A stretch of 64,000 bases of DNA, from contig CADCVH010000053.1 of assembly GCA_902806085.1 (NCBI GenBank), forward strand, positions 1 through 64,000, written 5' to 3'. This stretch comes from an uncultured Rubrobacteraceae bacterium (GTDB lineage: Bacteria; Actinomycetota; Rubrobacteria; Rubrobacterales; Rubrobacteraceae). Position 1 is the stretch's first letter; each line of letters begins with the position of its first letter. This document shows positions 35,442-44,570 of the stretch, in pieces. The notes beneath the pieces are model-generated. The model searched no databases and had not been told where the DNA came from. It saw only the letters and a list, made by a program, of their open reading frames with translations. The translations under genes were made by a program, and so were the position numbers.

Positions 35442-36722
35442 GTGACGGACCTTGACCGGAAGCTCGTAGATGCCGTGACCCGCGTCGTCGCGGCCCGCCG
35501 CGACGACGCGGTGCGGCTCCTGCAGGCGCTGGTCCGCGTCCCCTCCACGACGGGCGAGGAGGGCGCCGTCCAGGAGAAGGTCGAGCACGCCTTCCGCGGG
35601 CGCGGCCTTGAGGTGGACGTGTGGGAGGCGACGGCCGCAGAGGTCGAACCCTACCGCGACCACGTCGGGCAGCAGCGGACGTACGAGAACCGCCCGAACG
35701 TCGCGGGCAGGCTCCGTGGCCGGGGCGGGGGCCGGTCGCTGCTGCTCAACGCCCATACGGACACGGTGGCGCCGGGCGAGCCGGGGGCGTGGGGCCACGA
35801 CCCGCTCGGGGGCGAACTCGTCGGCGACACGCTCTACGGCCGGGGCTCCTGCGACATGAAGGGCGGGCTCGTCACCCACCTGGCCGCGCTCGACGCGCTG
35901 GAGGCCGCCGGCGTCGAGCTCGCCGGCGACGTAACCGTGACGGCGACCGTCGGGGAGGAGAACGGGGGGCTGGGCGCCCTCTCGACCGTGCTCCGGGGCT
36001 ACCGGGCCGACGCCGCCCTCATAACCGAGCCGACCAGGCTGCGGCTCGTGCCTGCCCAGGGGGGCTCTCTCGTCTTCCGCCTCACCGTCCCCGGGAGGTC
36101 GGCGCACGCCGCCGTGCGCGACGAGGGCGTCTCCGCGCTGGAGAAGTTCGTGCCGCTCTTCGAGGCGTTGCGAGGGTTAGAACGGGAGCGCAACGCGTCG
36201 TTGCGCCACCCCCTCTACGACCACCTGAAGAACAAGGTTCCCATCAACATAGGCGTCGCGCGGGCCGGAAACTGGGCCTCGACCGTGCCGGAGGGGCTCG
36301 TCGCCGAAGGCCGGGCCGGCCTGATCCCCGGCGAAGAGGTGGAGCCTTTCAAGAGGCAGGTAACGGAGCGCCTCCTGGCCGTCGCAGACGGGGACCCCTG
36401 GCTGCGCGAGAACCCCCCGATCCTGGAATGGTTCGGCGGCCAGTTCGCCCCGTCCGAGGTGCCGACCGACGCCCCGATCTGCGAGGCCGTCAAAAGGGCC
36501 CACGTCCTTGCCACGGGAGAGGAGCCCATCGTGGAGGGCGTCTCCTACGGGGCGGACATGCGCCTCTTCATCCGCTTCGGGGAGACGCCGTGCGTGATGT
36601 ACGGGGCGGGGGACGTGCGCGACGCCCACGCGCCCGACGAGCACATAAGCATCCCCGACCTCGTGACCGCCACGAAGACCGTCGCGCTCCTGATAGCGGA
36701 CTGGTGCGGCGTGGCGCGGTAG
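35442..36722 (+). CDS. M20-family metallopeptidase/deacylase (ArgE/DapE/ACY1 type)
   Basis: This 426-residue amidohydrolase-like enzyme has the metal ligands of M20 proteins: His 105 in NAHTDTV, Asp in GRGSCDMKGG, the Glu pair in VGEENGG, Glu in ITEPT and His in DEHISIPD. It may be an N-acetylornithine or succinyl-DAP deacylase, or an N-acyl amino-acid hydrolase; the exact substrate cannot be assigned. The GTG at 35442 follows GGGGAGG by 4 bases. It is divergent from the amino-acid importer. Confidence 0.9.
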   Translation: MTDLDRKLVDAVTRVVAARRDDAVRLLQALVRVPSTTGEEGAVQEKVEHAFRGRGLEVDVWEATAAEVEPYRDHVGQQRTYENRPNVAGRLRGRGGGRSLLLNAHTDTVAPGEPGAWGHDPLGGELVGDTLYGRGSCDMKGGLVTHLAALDALEAAGVELAGDVTVTATVGEENGGLGALSTVLRGYRADAALITEPTRLRLVPAQGGSLVFRLTVPGRSAHAAVRDEGVSALEKFVPLFEALRGLERERNASLRHPLYDHLKNKVPINIGVARAGNWASTVPEGLVAEGRAGLIPGEEVEPFKRQVTERLLAVADGDPWLRENPPILEWFGGQFAPSEVPTDAPICEAVKRAHVLATGEEPIVEGVSYGADMRLFIRFGETPCVMYGAGDVRDAHAPDEHISIPDLVTATKTVALLIADWCGVAR

Positions 36723-36737
36723 CCATACGGGACGGAT

Positions 36738-36766
36738 TTGACCCGGGTTCGCCCCGCAAATACAAT
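36738..36766 (+). promoter_or_regulatory. Promoter of the APC transporter-UspA operon
   Basis: TTGACC (36738-36743), a 17-base spacer and TACAAT (36761-36766) match the sigma-70 consensus well and predict a start near 36773. Confidence 0.65.
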
Positions 36767-36820
36767 TCGCATCCTGTAGCCCTTGCGACATAGTGGGGGC
36801 GTTGCGAAAGGGGAGGGTAT

Positions 36821-38260
36821 TTGGAGACGCCGGGCGCGCAGCCGACGGTCACCGAAAGCGAGGTCGGCCAGTCAGAAGAGCTCACGCGCGCCATCAGCGC
36901 GCCGCTGCTGTTCTTCTACGTGCTTGGGGACGTGCTCGGGAGCGGGATCTATGCCCTGATCGGGGTGATGGCAGCCAACGTCGGCGGGGCGTTCTGGACC
37001 TCGTTCGTCGTCGGGGTGGCCGCCGCCATGCTGACCGGCTTCGCCTACTCCGAGCTGATCACCAAGTACCCCCACGCGGCGGGCGCCGCCATGTACGCTG
37101 GCAGGGCCTTCAGGAATCGCTTCTTTACTTTCCTGGTGGCGTTCTGCACGGTGGCCGCGAGCCTTGCCGCCACGGGTGCTCTGGCGCTGGCGTTCAGCGG
37201 GTACTTTCTGGAGCTCCTGGCGGCGCTGCTGAGCGTGCCGCTTCTCTTGGCCGCGCTCGTCTTCGTCGTGTTGCTGGCGTTCATCAACTTCCGCGGCATC
37301 TCGGAGTCCGTAAAGTTGAACCTCGCCATGAGCATCACCGAGATCGCGGGTCTCGCGCTGGTGCTCGGGATCGGGATCTTCGTGCTCCTGGCCGGTGGCG
37401 CGGACCTGGGGAGACCGTTCCAGTTCAACGAGGGGGGCAACCCCGCGCTTCTGGCCCTGGCCGGGGCCACGCTCGCGTTCTTCGCGATGACCGGATTTGA
37501 GAACGCGGCGAACGTGGCCGAGGAGGTGCAGAACCCGAGCAGGGTCTACCCGCGCGCGCTGCTCGGCGGCATGGCGTCGGCGGGGCTTATCTACCTGATC
37601 ATCGCTTTTATCGCCTCGATGGTGGTTGCCACCGGCCAGCTCGCCGGCTCGGAGGTGGCGCTGCTCGAGGTGGTGCGGCAGGGCCTGCCGGCCTTCCCGG
37701 GCTGGCTGTTCGCGATCGTAGCGTGCATAGCGATAACGAACACCTGCCTCGTCGCCCTGATAACGAACTCCAGGATCATGTACGGCATGGCGCGCGAGGG
37801 CGTGGTGCCACGCATCTTCGCCCGCACCCACCAGTCGCGGCGCACGCCCTGGGTCGCCATCGTCTTTACCACGATCGTCGCGCTGATCCTGATCGTCGGC
37901 GTCGGGGAGGAGGGCGTCAACACCCTGGCGAGCGCCACCGTGGCGTTCCTGCTGGCGGTCTTCGCGCTGGTCTGCCTGTGCGCGCTGGTCCTGCGCCGCG
38001 ACAGCGTCCCCCAGGACCACTACACGGCGCCGACGGCGATCCTCGGCCTCGGGGTGGTGGTGAACGTGGCGCTCCTGCTCTACGTTCTCGTAACAGACAT
38101 CCAGGGCCTCGCCGCGGGCGACACCGGCATCAGGGAGAGCGTGGTCGTGGTGTGCCTGGTGATGCTCCTAATAGGGGTCGGCCTCTACTTCGTGAACAAC
38201 CTCGCCCAACGCAGGCTGGACCCGTCGCTGAGGCGGAACGGACGAGAAGGAGGACCATGA
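36821..38260 (+). CDS. APC-superfamily amino-acid permease
   Basis: This 479-residue transporter has about 12 hydrophobic segments. The conserved TM1 region reads FFYVLGDVLGSGIYALIG, and an ENAANVAEE motif lies in the middle, both typical of APC amino-acid permeases. The C-terminal tail is short and charged. The TTG at 36821 has GGGGAGGG just upstream. Its stop overlaps the UspA start in an ATGA, so the two are coupled, a common pairing for APC transporters. The substrate is unknown. Confidence 0.9.
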   Translation: METPGAQPTVTESEVGQSEELTRAISAPLLFFYVLGDVLGSGIYALIGVMAANVGGAFWTSFVVGVAAAMLTGFAYSELITKYPHAAGAAMYAGRAFRNRFFTFLVAFCTVAASLAATGALALAFSGYFLELLAALLSVPLLLAALVFVVLLAFINFRGISESVKLNLAMSITEIAGLALVLGIGIFVLLAGGADLGRPFQFNEGGNPALLALAGATLAFFAMTGFENAANVAEEVQNPSRVYPRALLGGMASAGLIYLIIAFIASMVVATGQLAGSEVALLEVVRQGLPAFPGWLFAIVACIAITNTCLVALITNSRIMYGMAREGVVPRIFARTHQSRRTPWVAIVFTTIVALILIVGVGEEGVNTLASATVAFLLAVFALVCLCALVLRRDSVPQDHYTAPTAILGLGVVVNVALLLYVLVTDIQGLAAGDTGIRESVVVVCLVMLLIGVGLYFVNNLAQRRLDPSLRRNGREGGP

Positions 38261-38712
38261 CCCACGTGCTCGTCGCCACGGACGGCTCCGAACAGTCGCT
38301 CAAGGCGGCCCGGTACCTTCGCGACCTCTTCGGGGACTCGGCACCGGATAGGGTCAGCGTCATCGCCGTCGTGCGCCCCCTGGCCGCCGTCCCCTTCGCC
38401 AGCGACTTCGGCGAGGAGGAGCACGCCGCCCAACGGGCGGAGGTCGATCCCGGCGGCTACTCGTTCCAGGAGGCGGCCAGGGAGGCGGTCGACCGGGTGG
38501 CGGCGGAGCTCGCGGAGATGGGCACGCAGGTGGACACCATGGTCCGCGGCGGCACGCCGGCCGACCAGATCGTGCGCGTCGCCGACGAGCTCGAGGCCGA
38601 CCTCATAGTCATCGGGGGCCGCGGCAAGGGCGCCATGGAGGCCATAGTCCTGGGCAGCGTCGCCTACCGCGTACTCCACCACGCCCCCTGCCCCGTGCTC
38701 GTCACGCGGTAG
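38257..38712 (+). CDS. Universal stress protein, UspA family
   Basis: This is a single-domain Usp of 151 residues. The ATP-binding signature is complete: VATDGSEQS at the N-terminus and GGRGKGAMEAIVLGSVAYRVLHHAPCPVLV (G-2x-G-9x-G-S/T) at the C-terminus. The ATG at 38257 overlaps the permease stop, with AGAAGGAGG just before. It probably regulates or senses transport through the coupled permease (inference). Confidence 0.92.
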   Translation: MTHVLVATDGSEQSLKAARYLRDLFGDSAPDRVSVIAVVRPLAAVPFASDFGEEEHAAQRAEVDPGGYSFQEAAREAVDRVAAELAEMGTQVDTMVRGGTPADQIVRVADELEADLIVIGGRGKGAMEAIVLGSVAYRVLHHAPCPVLVTR

Positions 38713-38727
38713 GGGGGAGCAGGGAAC

Positions 38728-39789
38728 CTATCTGGAGAGCGCCGCGAGCAGCCGGTCGTTCTCCTCGGGGCCGCCTATGGTGACCCGGCTCCACCCGGCC
38801 GGGTAGCCTAAGGCTTCGCCCTCGCGCACGAGCACGCCGGTCTTCTCGAAGAGCTCGGGCTTCGCGCCGACCATGACGAAGTTGGTGTGGGAGGGGACGT
38901 ACTCAAGACCCGCCGCGCCGAACCCGTCCTGCACCCGCTCCCGCTCGCGCTTCATCAGGCGGGAGCGTTCCGCGATGGCCTCGGGCTGTTCCAGGGAGGC
39001 CGTCGCGGCTGCCTGGCCGGCCTGGTTCACGGAGAAGGGCACGTGCGCCCGCCAGACGAGGTCCGCCAACGCTGCCGGGGCGAGGCCGTAGCCGACCCTG
39101 AAGCCCGCGAGCCCGTGGACTTTGGAGAAGGTGCGTGTCGAGACGACGTTCTCGGATTGGAGCACCAGCCCGTGGGAGCCGGAGTACGTCGGGTCGTCCA
39201 CGAACTCGTAGTAGGCTTCGTCCAGGATCAGCAGCACGTCACCCGGCAACGCCCCCGCGAAGCGGCGCACCTCGGAGAGCGGGAGGTAGGTGCCGCTCGG
39301 GTTGTTGGGGTTGCACAGGATCACGGCGCGCGTCCCGGCCGTGACGGCGGCGAGCATCGCGTCGAGGTCGGCCCTGTGATCGCCGTCGAGAGGAACCTTT
39401 TTCGCGTCCAGCCCGACCACGCGCGCGGCCGAGACGTAGAACGGGAAGGAGGGCCAGGGGATGACGACCTCGCCCGGACGTTCCAGGACCTGCATCAGGT
39501 CGACGAGCGTCTCGCTCGAGCCGTTGCCGACGACGACGTTGCCCGGCGCAAGGCCAGGATTGGCGCGGGCTATGCCCTCACGCAGGGGGTCCGCGTCGCG
39601 GTCGGGGTAGCGCCCGGCGCGGGAGAGGGTTTCCACTATCGCGGCCCTCGCCTCCGGCAGCGGCCCGAAAGAGAGCTCGTTCATCGTCAACTTCACGAAC
39701 TCTTCGGAGCCGTAGTCCACCGAGATCTCCTCCCGCAGCCGCGGCGGGTTGTACGGACCGATACCTTCGAGAACCGACCTCGTCTTCAC
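38728..39789 (-). CDS. hisC: Histidinol-phosphate aminotransferase-like enzyme
   Basis: This 353-residue class I/II PLP aminotransferase has NPNNPSG (160-166), DEAYYEF with Asp 190, and the Schiff-base Lys 223 in TFSKVHGLAG. An Arg in the C-terminal GWSRVTIG completes the site. It is closest to HisC; a role with aromatic amino acids is also possible because this group overlaps in substrate. It is not next to other his genes and stands on the minus strand, 174 bases after the ATPase gene. Confidence 0.85.
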   Translation of the reverse strand: MKTRSVLEGIGPYNPPRLREEISVDYGSEEFVKLTMNELSFGPLPEARAAIVETLSRAGRYPDRDADPLREGIARANPGLAPGNVVVGNGSSETLVDLMQVLERPGEVVIPWPSFPFYVSAARVVGLDAKKVPLDGDHRADLDAMLAAVTAGTRAVILCNPNNPSGTYLPLSEVRRFAGALPGDVLLILDEAYYEFVDDPTYSGSHGLVLQSENVVSTRTFSKVHGLAGFRVGYGLAPAALADLVWRAHVPFSVNQAGQAAATASLEQPEAIAERSRLMKRERERVQDGFGAAGLEYVPSHTNFVMVGAKPELFEKTGVLVREGEALGYPAGWSRVTIGGPEENDRLLAALSR

Positions 39790-39963
39790 ACCGACTCCTA
39801 TCTTTCCTCACAAATAGCGAACGCCCGGAAAAGATAGCTGCCCGTTGCCCCGGCCGCAACGAGCCCTGTCCGCGACGCGGATCCGGGCAACGGGCCGAAA
39901 CGCCGAAAGCCGCCCGCGGGGCACGTGCTGGAAGCGGGGGTATAAGCCGGGGCGTGATGGAAC

Positions 39964-40695
39964 CTAATGAACTATCTGGTTCAAGAACCGCTTCGTGCGC
40001 TCGTTTTTCGGGTTGTCGAAGAAGGTCTCGGGCTCGGCGACCTCGACGATGCGGCCCTCGTCCATGAAGACCACGCGGTCCGCGACGCGCCGGGCGAAGT
40101 TCATCTCGTGGGTGACGACTACCATCGTCATGCCGCCGCGGGCGAGGTCGGCCATCGCTTCGAGCACCTCGTTGATCATCTCCGGGTCCAGCGCGCTCGT
40201 CGGCTCGTCGAAAAGCATGATCTTGGGCTCCATCGCCAGCCCCCTGGCTATGGCCACCCGCTGCTGCTGGCCCCCCGACAGGCTCTCGGGGTACTTGTCC
40301 GCCTGCTCGGGGATGCCGACGCGGGCGAGCAGCCTCTCGCAACGCTCGTCGGCCTCCCCCTGCGATACGCTCTTCACGCGCACCGGGGCGAGCTTTATGT
40401 TCTGGGAGACGGTCATGTGAGGGTAGAGGTTGAACTGCTGGAAGACCATGCCTATCTCGGAGCGAAGCTTGTTGATGTCGGTCTTGTTGTCGTGGACGGG
40501 GAAGCCGTCCACCGTGAGCTCGCCCGAGGTTATCTCTTCGAGGCCGTTTATGCAGCGCAGGAGCGTGCTCTTGCCCGACCCGCTAGGCCCGATGACGACG
40601 ACGACCTCGCCCTCGTCTACGGAGAAGTCTATGCTTTTCAGGACCTGGAAATCCCCGAAAAACTTGTCCACCCCGCGGAACTCTATGATGCCCAA
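39964..40695 (-). CDS. glnQ: Polar amino-acid ABC transporter ATP-binding protein (GlnQ type)
   Basis: This ATPase of about 243 residues has Walker [10 protein letters not shown] (about 36-44), the Q-loop [14 protein letters not shown] and the signature LSGGQQQR. Walker B is [13 protein letters not shown], and the H-loop is VVVTHEM. The RMVFQQFNL region is typical of glutamine-type importers. Start choice: TTG at 40695 has GGGAGAG directly upstream; the TTG at 40707 is the alternative. It probably energises the importer at 33687-35237, which has no ATPase of its own, although four genes separate them. Confidence 0.92.
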   Translation of the reverse strand: MGIIEFRGVDKFFGDFQVLKSIDFSVDEGEVVVVIGPSGSGKSTLLRCINGLEEITSGELTVDGFPVHDNKTDINKLRSEIGMVFQQFNLYPHMTVSQNIKLAPVRVKSVSQGEADERCERLLARVGIPEQADKYPESLSGGQQQRVAIARGLAMEPKIMLFDEPTSALDPEMINEVLEAMADLARGGMTMVVVTHEMNFARRVADRVVFMDEGRIVEVAEPETFFDNPKNERTKRFLNQIVH

Positions 40696-40763
40696 TCGCT
40701 CTCCCAAAACCCGTTAAACGTGCGGTGTAGAATAGCACAAGCACGCTAATTTCAGGAGGAGTT

Positions 40764-41411
40764 TTGGACAGTCTCTTCGACGTTGCGGAGGGCGGCGAGA
40801 ACCGCGAGAAAAGGCTGGAAGACCTCGCCCGTCAGGTCTCGGTCTGCACGCGGTGCGACCTCGCGATGACCCGCACGAACACGGTCTTCGCCAGCGGCGA
40901 CCCGTACTCGCCGCTGATGCTCGTCGGGGAGGGGCCGGGCGAGAACGAGGACGCCACCGGCCTGCCCTTCGTCGGCCGGGCCGGCAAGCTCCTCGACGAC
41001 ATCCTCGGGGCGGTCGACCTCACCCGCGACCAGGTCTACCTGACGAACACGGTGAAGTGCCGGGCGGCGGTCCAGGAGGGCGGCCGGATGAAGAACCGCC
41101 AGCCCAAGACCACCGAGATCCGGGCCTGCAACCCCTACCTCCAGGGCCAGATGGAGGCGGTAAAGCCCGCGCTCATCCTCTGCCTCGGCGGCCCGGCGGC
41201 CAAAACCCTCATAGACAAAGACTTCAAGATAACCAAGGACCGCGGCAAGTGGTACGACTTGAGCAACGGCGCGAGAGCAATGGCGACCTTCCACCCCGCC
41301 TACGTCCTCCGCCAGCGCGGCGACGACCTCGACAACACCAAGCGCCTGGTCTGGAAAGACATCCAGAACGTCTACGCCGAGTACCAGAAGGCGATGGAGG
41401 AGCCGGGCTAA
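40764..41411 (+). CDS. Type 4 uracil-DNA glycosylase (Fe-S)
   Basis: This 215-residue glycosylase removes uracil from DNA at the start of base-excision repair. The family-4 motif GEGPGENED (about 55-63) and the C-terminal FHPAY motif are present. Four cysteines at 28, 31, 99 and 122 fit the 4Fe-4S cluster ligands. The TTG start has an AGGAGGA ribosome site. It is divergent from the ABC ATPase gene. Confidence 0.93.
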   Translation: MDSLFDVAEGGENREKRLEDLARQVSVCTRCDLAMTRTNTVFASGDPYSPLMLVGEGPGENEDATGLPFVGRAGKLLDDILGAVDLTRDQVYLTNTVKCRAAVQEGGRMKNRQPKTTEIRACNPYLQGQMEAVKPALILCLGGPAAKTLIDKDFKITKDRGKWYDLSNGARAMATFHPAYVLRQRGDDLDNTKRLVWKDIQNVYAEYQKAMEEPG

Positions 41412-41591
41412 CGCCAGGAACCCTGTTTTACGGGGGAATCCCAGACCTCGGCGGCGTCGCTTTCGGGCCTGCCCGGTGCCGAAGGCCCGCCCGAACGTAA
41501 CGACGTAAACATTCTCATACCAGAATTTGGCCTTGCCTGTTATGATGGCTCGCAAATAGTCTGAAACCGTCGTGGAAGGGCCCTACATAAC

Positions 41592-42653
41592 GTGGTAAGC
41601 ACAATCTCCGACAGCCGTATGATGGATAGCATCGACAAGGACATCCTCAATCACATCCAGCGCGAGGTGCCGCTCGAACGGGAGCCGTTCGCGGCCATCG
41701 GGCGCGAGTTAGGGATAGGCGGCGACGAGGTGATTCGCCGCATAGAAGCGCTCAAGCGCGGTCGCGTCATTCGCCAGATCAGCGCCATCTTCGACACCCG
41801 GGTCTTGGGCTACGAGTCGAGCCTGGTCGCCGCCACGATCCCGGCCGAGAGGCTCAACGAGGGCGCGAAGGCCGTGAACTCCCACCCCGGCGTCTCCCAC
41901 AACTACGAGCGCAACAACGAGTTCAACCTCTGGTACACGGTCGCCGTCCCGCCGGACTCGCGGCTGGGCCTCGAGGGCACCGTGGACGTGCTCCACCACA
42001 TCAGCGGCGCGGAGAAGACCCGCATCCTGCCCACGCTGAAGCTGTTCAAGATCGGGGTGACCCTCGACATGAACAAGGGCGCCACCGCCAAGAAGGAGGC
42101 CCCCCAGTACGGCGAGTCCGACCGCCAGGGCGCCGACCGGAACATCACCGAGGACGACAAGGCGGCCATAAAGGCGCTTCAGGAGGACGTGCCGCTGACG
42201 CCGCGGCCCTTCGACCTCTGGGGCCGGCAGGTCGGGCTCTCCTACGAGGAGCTTCTGGAACGGGCGCACGATCTGCGGGAGCGCAAGATCATGCGCCGCT
42301 TCTCGGCCGTTCTCTACCACCGCAAGGCGGGCTTCCGGGCGAACGCGATGGGCGTGTGGAAGGTGCCAGAGGAGCGCATTGAGGAGGTCGGCAACGCCTT
42401 CGCCCAGTTCCAGGCCGTGAGCCACTGCTACGAGCGCCCGACCTACGAGGATTGGCCGTACTCAGTGTTCTCCATGGTCCACGGCCGCAGCGTCGAGGAG
42501 TGCGAGGCCGTGCTTGACGCGATGGCCGAGGAGACCGGCCTCACCGAGCGCGAATCCCTCTACTCGACCCGCGAATACAAGAAGACGCGGGTGAGGTACT
42601 TCACGCCCGAGATGGAGGCCTGGGAGCGCCTCTACGCCGGCGTGTTGAGGTAA
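41592..42653 (+). CDS. Fused AhbA/AhbB-type siroheme decarboxylase
   Basis: This 353-residue protein consists of two similar Lrp/AsnC-like halves (about 10-160 and 187-353), each with a winged-helix-like start (DILNHIQREVPLEREPFAAIGRELG; AAIKALQEDVPLTPRPFDLWGRQVG). The halves match AhbA/NirD and AhbB/NirL, which together remove carboxylates from siroheme in the alternative heme or heme d1 pathways. Separate genes are usual in many species, but fused NirDL forms are known. Conserved His-rich positions include NYERNNEFNLW and HCYERPTYEDWPYS. A -10-like TATGAT lies at about 41540. Confidence 0.85.
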   Translation: MVSTISDSRMMDSIDKDILNHIQREVPLEREPFAAIGRELGIGGDEVIRRIEALKRGRVIRQISAIFDTRVLGYESSLVAATIPAERLNEGAKAVNSHPGVSHNYERNNEFNLWYTVAVPPDSRLGLEGTVDVLHHISGAEKTRILPTLKLFKIGVTLDMNKGATAKKEAPQYGESDRQGADRNITEDDKAAIKALQEDVPLTPRPFDLWGRQVGLSYEELLERAHDLRERKIMRRFSAVLYHRKAGFRANAMGVWKVPEERIEEVGNAFAQFQAVSHCYERPTYEDWPYSVFSMVHGRSVEECEAVLDAMAEETGLTERESLYSTREYKKTRVRYFTPEMEAWERLYAGVLR

Positions 42654-42691
42654 AGCCGGCCGGCTAGTCGCGTTCCGGCGGTCGGCTTTCG

Positions 42692-43435
42692 GTGTTGACC
42701 TGGAGCCTGCTGGTCGCGCTGGTCGCGGCGCTTCTGGCGGGGACGGTTACGGGGTTGACGGGATTCGGGCTTGCGCTCGTCGGCACGCCGCTGCTCCTCT
42801 TCGTCTACGAGCCCAGGACCGTCGTGGTGCTGACGGTGTTTTTCTCGATCTTTATCAACATCGCCGTGGTGTGGGACTCGTGGCGGGAGGCGCGCCGGCC
42901 GCTCGCGCTGGCGCTCTTGTTGCCGTCGGCCGTGGGGGTGGTGCTCGGGACGGAGGTCTTGCGTCTCGTCGACCCCGTCTACATCCGGCTGGCGGTGGGG
43001 GTCGTGGTGGTGTTCTCGGCGCTGTTGCTGGTTCGGGAGGTGCGGCTGCCGGGGGCACAGACGCGGTGGGGGCCTGTCGTGGCGGGGGCCACGAGCGGGG
43101 CGCTCTCGACCTCAACGGGGCTCGCGGCGCCGCCGATCGTGCTCCTGCTCGCCTCGCGGGGGTTGCCCAAGGAGGAGTTTCGGAGCACGAGCGCGCTCTA
43201 CTTTCTCGCCATGAGCGTGATCGGGCTGCTCGTGCTCGCCGGGCGCGGCCTGATCGAGGCGGATGAGGTCTCGCTTGGCGCGGTGCTCGTCCCCGCCGCG
43301 ATAGCGGGCAAGGTCATAGGCACGGCCCTGCTCAAGAAGGTCTCCGAGAAGGCCTTCCGGGCCTTTAGCCTCGGTATCGTCATCCTGACCGGCGCCTTGG
43401 GCGTCGCCACGGCGCTCTGGGCGCTGGCCGGCTAG
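42692..43435 (+). CDS. TauE/SafE-family sulfite/sulfonate exporter
   Basis: This 247-residue membrane protein has about eight hydrophobic segments. A duplicated half-motif (GTVTGLTGFGLALVGTPLL and GATSGALSTSTGLAAPPIVLLLA) is the hallmark of TauE/SafE proteins. Members export sulfite, sulfoacetate or related organic acids. It lies between the siroheme enzyme and, convergently, a sulfite-oxidase-like gene, which supports a sulfite role. Confidence 0.88.
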   Translation: MLTWSLLVALVAALLAGTVTGLTGFGLALVGTPLLLFVYEPRTVVVLTVFFSIFINIAVVWDSWREARRPLALALLLPSAVGVVLGTEVLRLVDPVYIRLAVGVVVVFSALLLVREVRLPGAQTRWGPVVAGATSGALSTSTGLAAPPIVLLLASRGLPKEEFRSTSALYFLAMSVIGLLVLAGRGLIEADEVSLGAVLVPAAIAGKVIGTALLKKVSEKAFRAFSLGIVILTGALGVATALWALAG

Positions 43436-43443
43436 ACCCGGTC

Positions 43444-44541
43444 CTACTCGACCCGGACGGTTACCCCGTGCCAGGCGTTGTTGGCGTAGCCCTGGAAGTT
43501 CCAGACCTCTTCGACCCTCCGCGGTTGCGTCGCGCCCCCCGCGGCGGTCGCCCGGGCCAGGATCTCGCACGATCCCGGCCCGGGCTCCAAAGTGGTCTCC
43601 CAGAACCGCCACGCCGCGGGGCCGTCCCCTTCCGTCAGGATCGCCTCCGTCCAGGACCGTCCCGCGTCCGTGGAGACCTCCACGCGCTCGACGCCGCGGT
43701 CGTCGCCCGAGATGGCGTACCCACGCACGGCGACGGGGCCCCGTGCTAGCGTCTCGCCGTTCTCCGGGGCGCATACCACGCAGTTCAGGGGGATCTCGCC
43801 GAGCATCTCGCCTTGCGAGTAGTCCACGTTCTCGGCCGTCACGTGGGGAGGGAAGATCTTGTACTCGACGGCCTGGTAGTGGTTGTCCGACGGCTCCGGC
43901 TGGAGGGTTATCCCCGAGAGCCACTTGACGCTGCGCGCCCCGACGTACCCGCCGACCACCGCGCGCAGGGGGAAACCGTGCTCCGGCGCCAGCGGCTCGC
44001 CGTTCATCTCGTAGGCGAGCAGCGCCCCGTCCGCCGTCGCCCTCTCGATGGGCACGGAGCCGCCGAAAGGCTCGCCCGTCCCGGACTCCACGTCCCCGTC
44101 CAGGCCGGTGAAGGCCGCGTGGCGGACCTCGCCCTTCAAGCCGGCCTCCCGGAGCACGTCGCGCAGGAGGACGCCGCCCCAGCGGGCGTTGCCGGCCGCG
44201 CCCACGTCCCAGGCCACCTTGCCGGGTATGGGGGATGTCTCCATCAACTCCCTGCGGCGGTTGCCGGCGCAGTAGAGGGTCGAGGTGGACTCCGTCTTGG
44301 GGAAGCCCTTGATCTCCTCCAGCGACAGTTCCAGCGGGTTCTCCACCAGGCCGGAGACCCTCAGACGGTACCGTTGCGGGTCCACTTCGGGCACGTCGCC
44401 GTGGTTGCGGACGTAGAAGGAGTCCGTGGGCGTGATAAAGCTCTTTCGGAGCAGGTCGGGCGGGGTTTCGGCGTTGTAAGGGTGGCGTTTTCTGGTTTTT
44501 ATCTCCGGGCGCTTGTGGGTGGCTCGGGTCGAATGCGGCAT
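43444..44541 (-). CDS. Sulfite-oxidase-like molybdopterin enzyme
   Basis: This 365-residue protein has an oxidoreductase Mo-cofactor domain (about 30-240) with the Mo-binding Cys 91 in TLYCAGNRR. A Mo-co dimerisation domain follows (about 250-365). Arg-rich active-site segments include WGGVLLRDVL and GGYVGARSVKWL. There is no twin-arginine signal, so a cytosolic enzyme is likely. It probably oxidises sulfite to sulfate. It has an AAGGAGC ribosome site and lies 29 bases downstream of the GntR gene on the same strand, although its function matches the convergent exporter. Confidence 0.88.
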   Translation of the reverse strand: MPHSTRATHKRPEIKTRKRHPYNAETPPDLLRKSFITPTDSFYVRNHGDVPEVDPQRYRLRVSGLVENPLELSLEEIKGFPKTESTSTLYCAGNRRRELMETSPIPGKVAWDVGAAGNARWGGVLLRDVLREAGLKGEVRHAAFTGLDGDVESGTGEPFGGSVPIERATADGALLAYEMNGEPLAPEHGFPLRAVVGGYVGARSVKWLSGITLQPEPSDNHYQAVEYKIFPPHVTAENVDYSQGEMLGEIPLNCVVCAPENGETLARGPVAVRGYAISGDDRGVERVEVSTDAGRSWTEAILTEGDGPAAWRFWETTLEPGPGSCEILARATAAGGATQPRRVEEVWNFQGYANNAWHGVTVRVE

Positions 44542-44570
44542 GCGAAGCTCCTTGCTCGTGGGTTGATCCG

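Noticed and set aside
37432-37438. G_GGG_GGC heptamer inside the APC transporter as a frameshift site
   Set aside because: The transporter reads through in frame with clear homology on both sides, so no shift is needed there; it is kept as a control for the two other sites.
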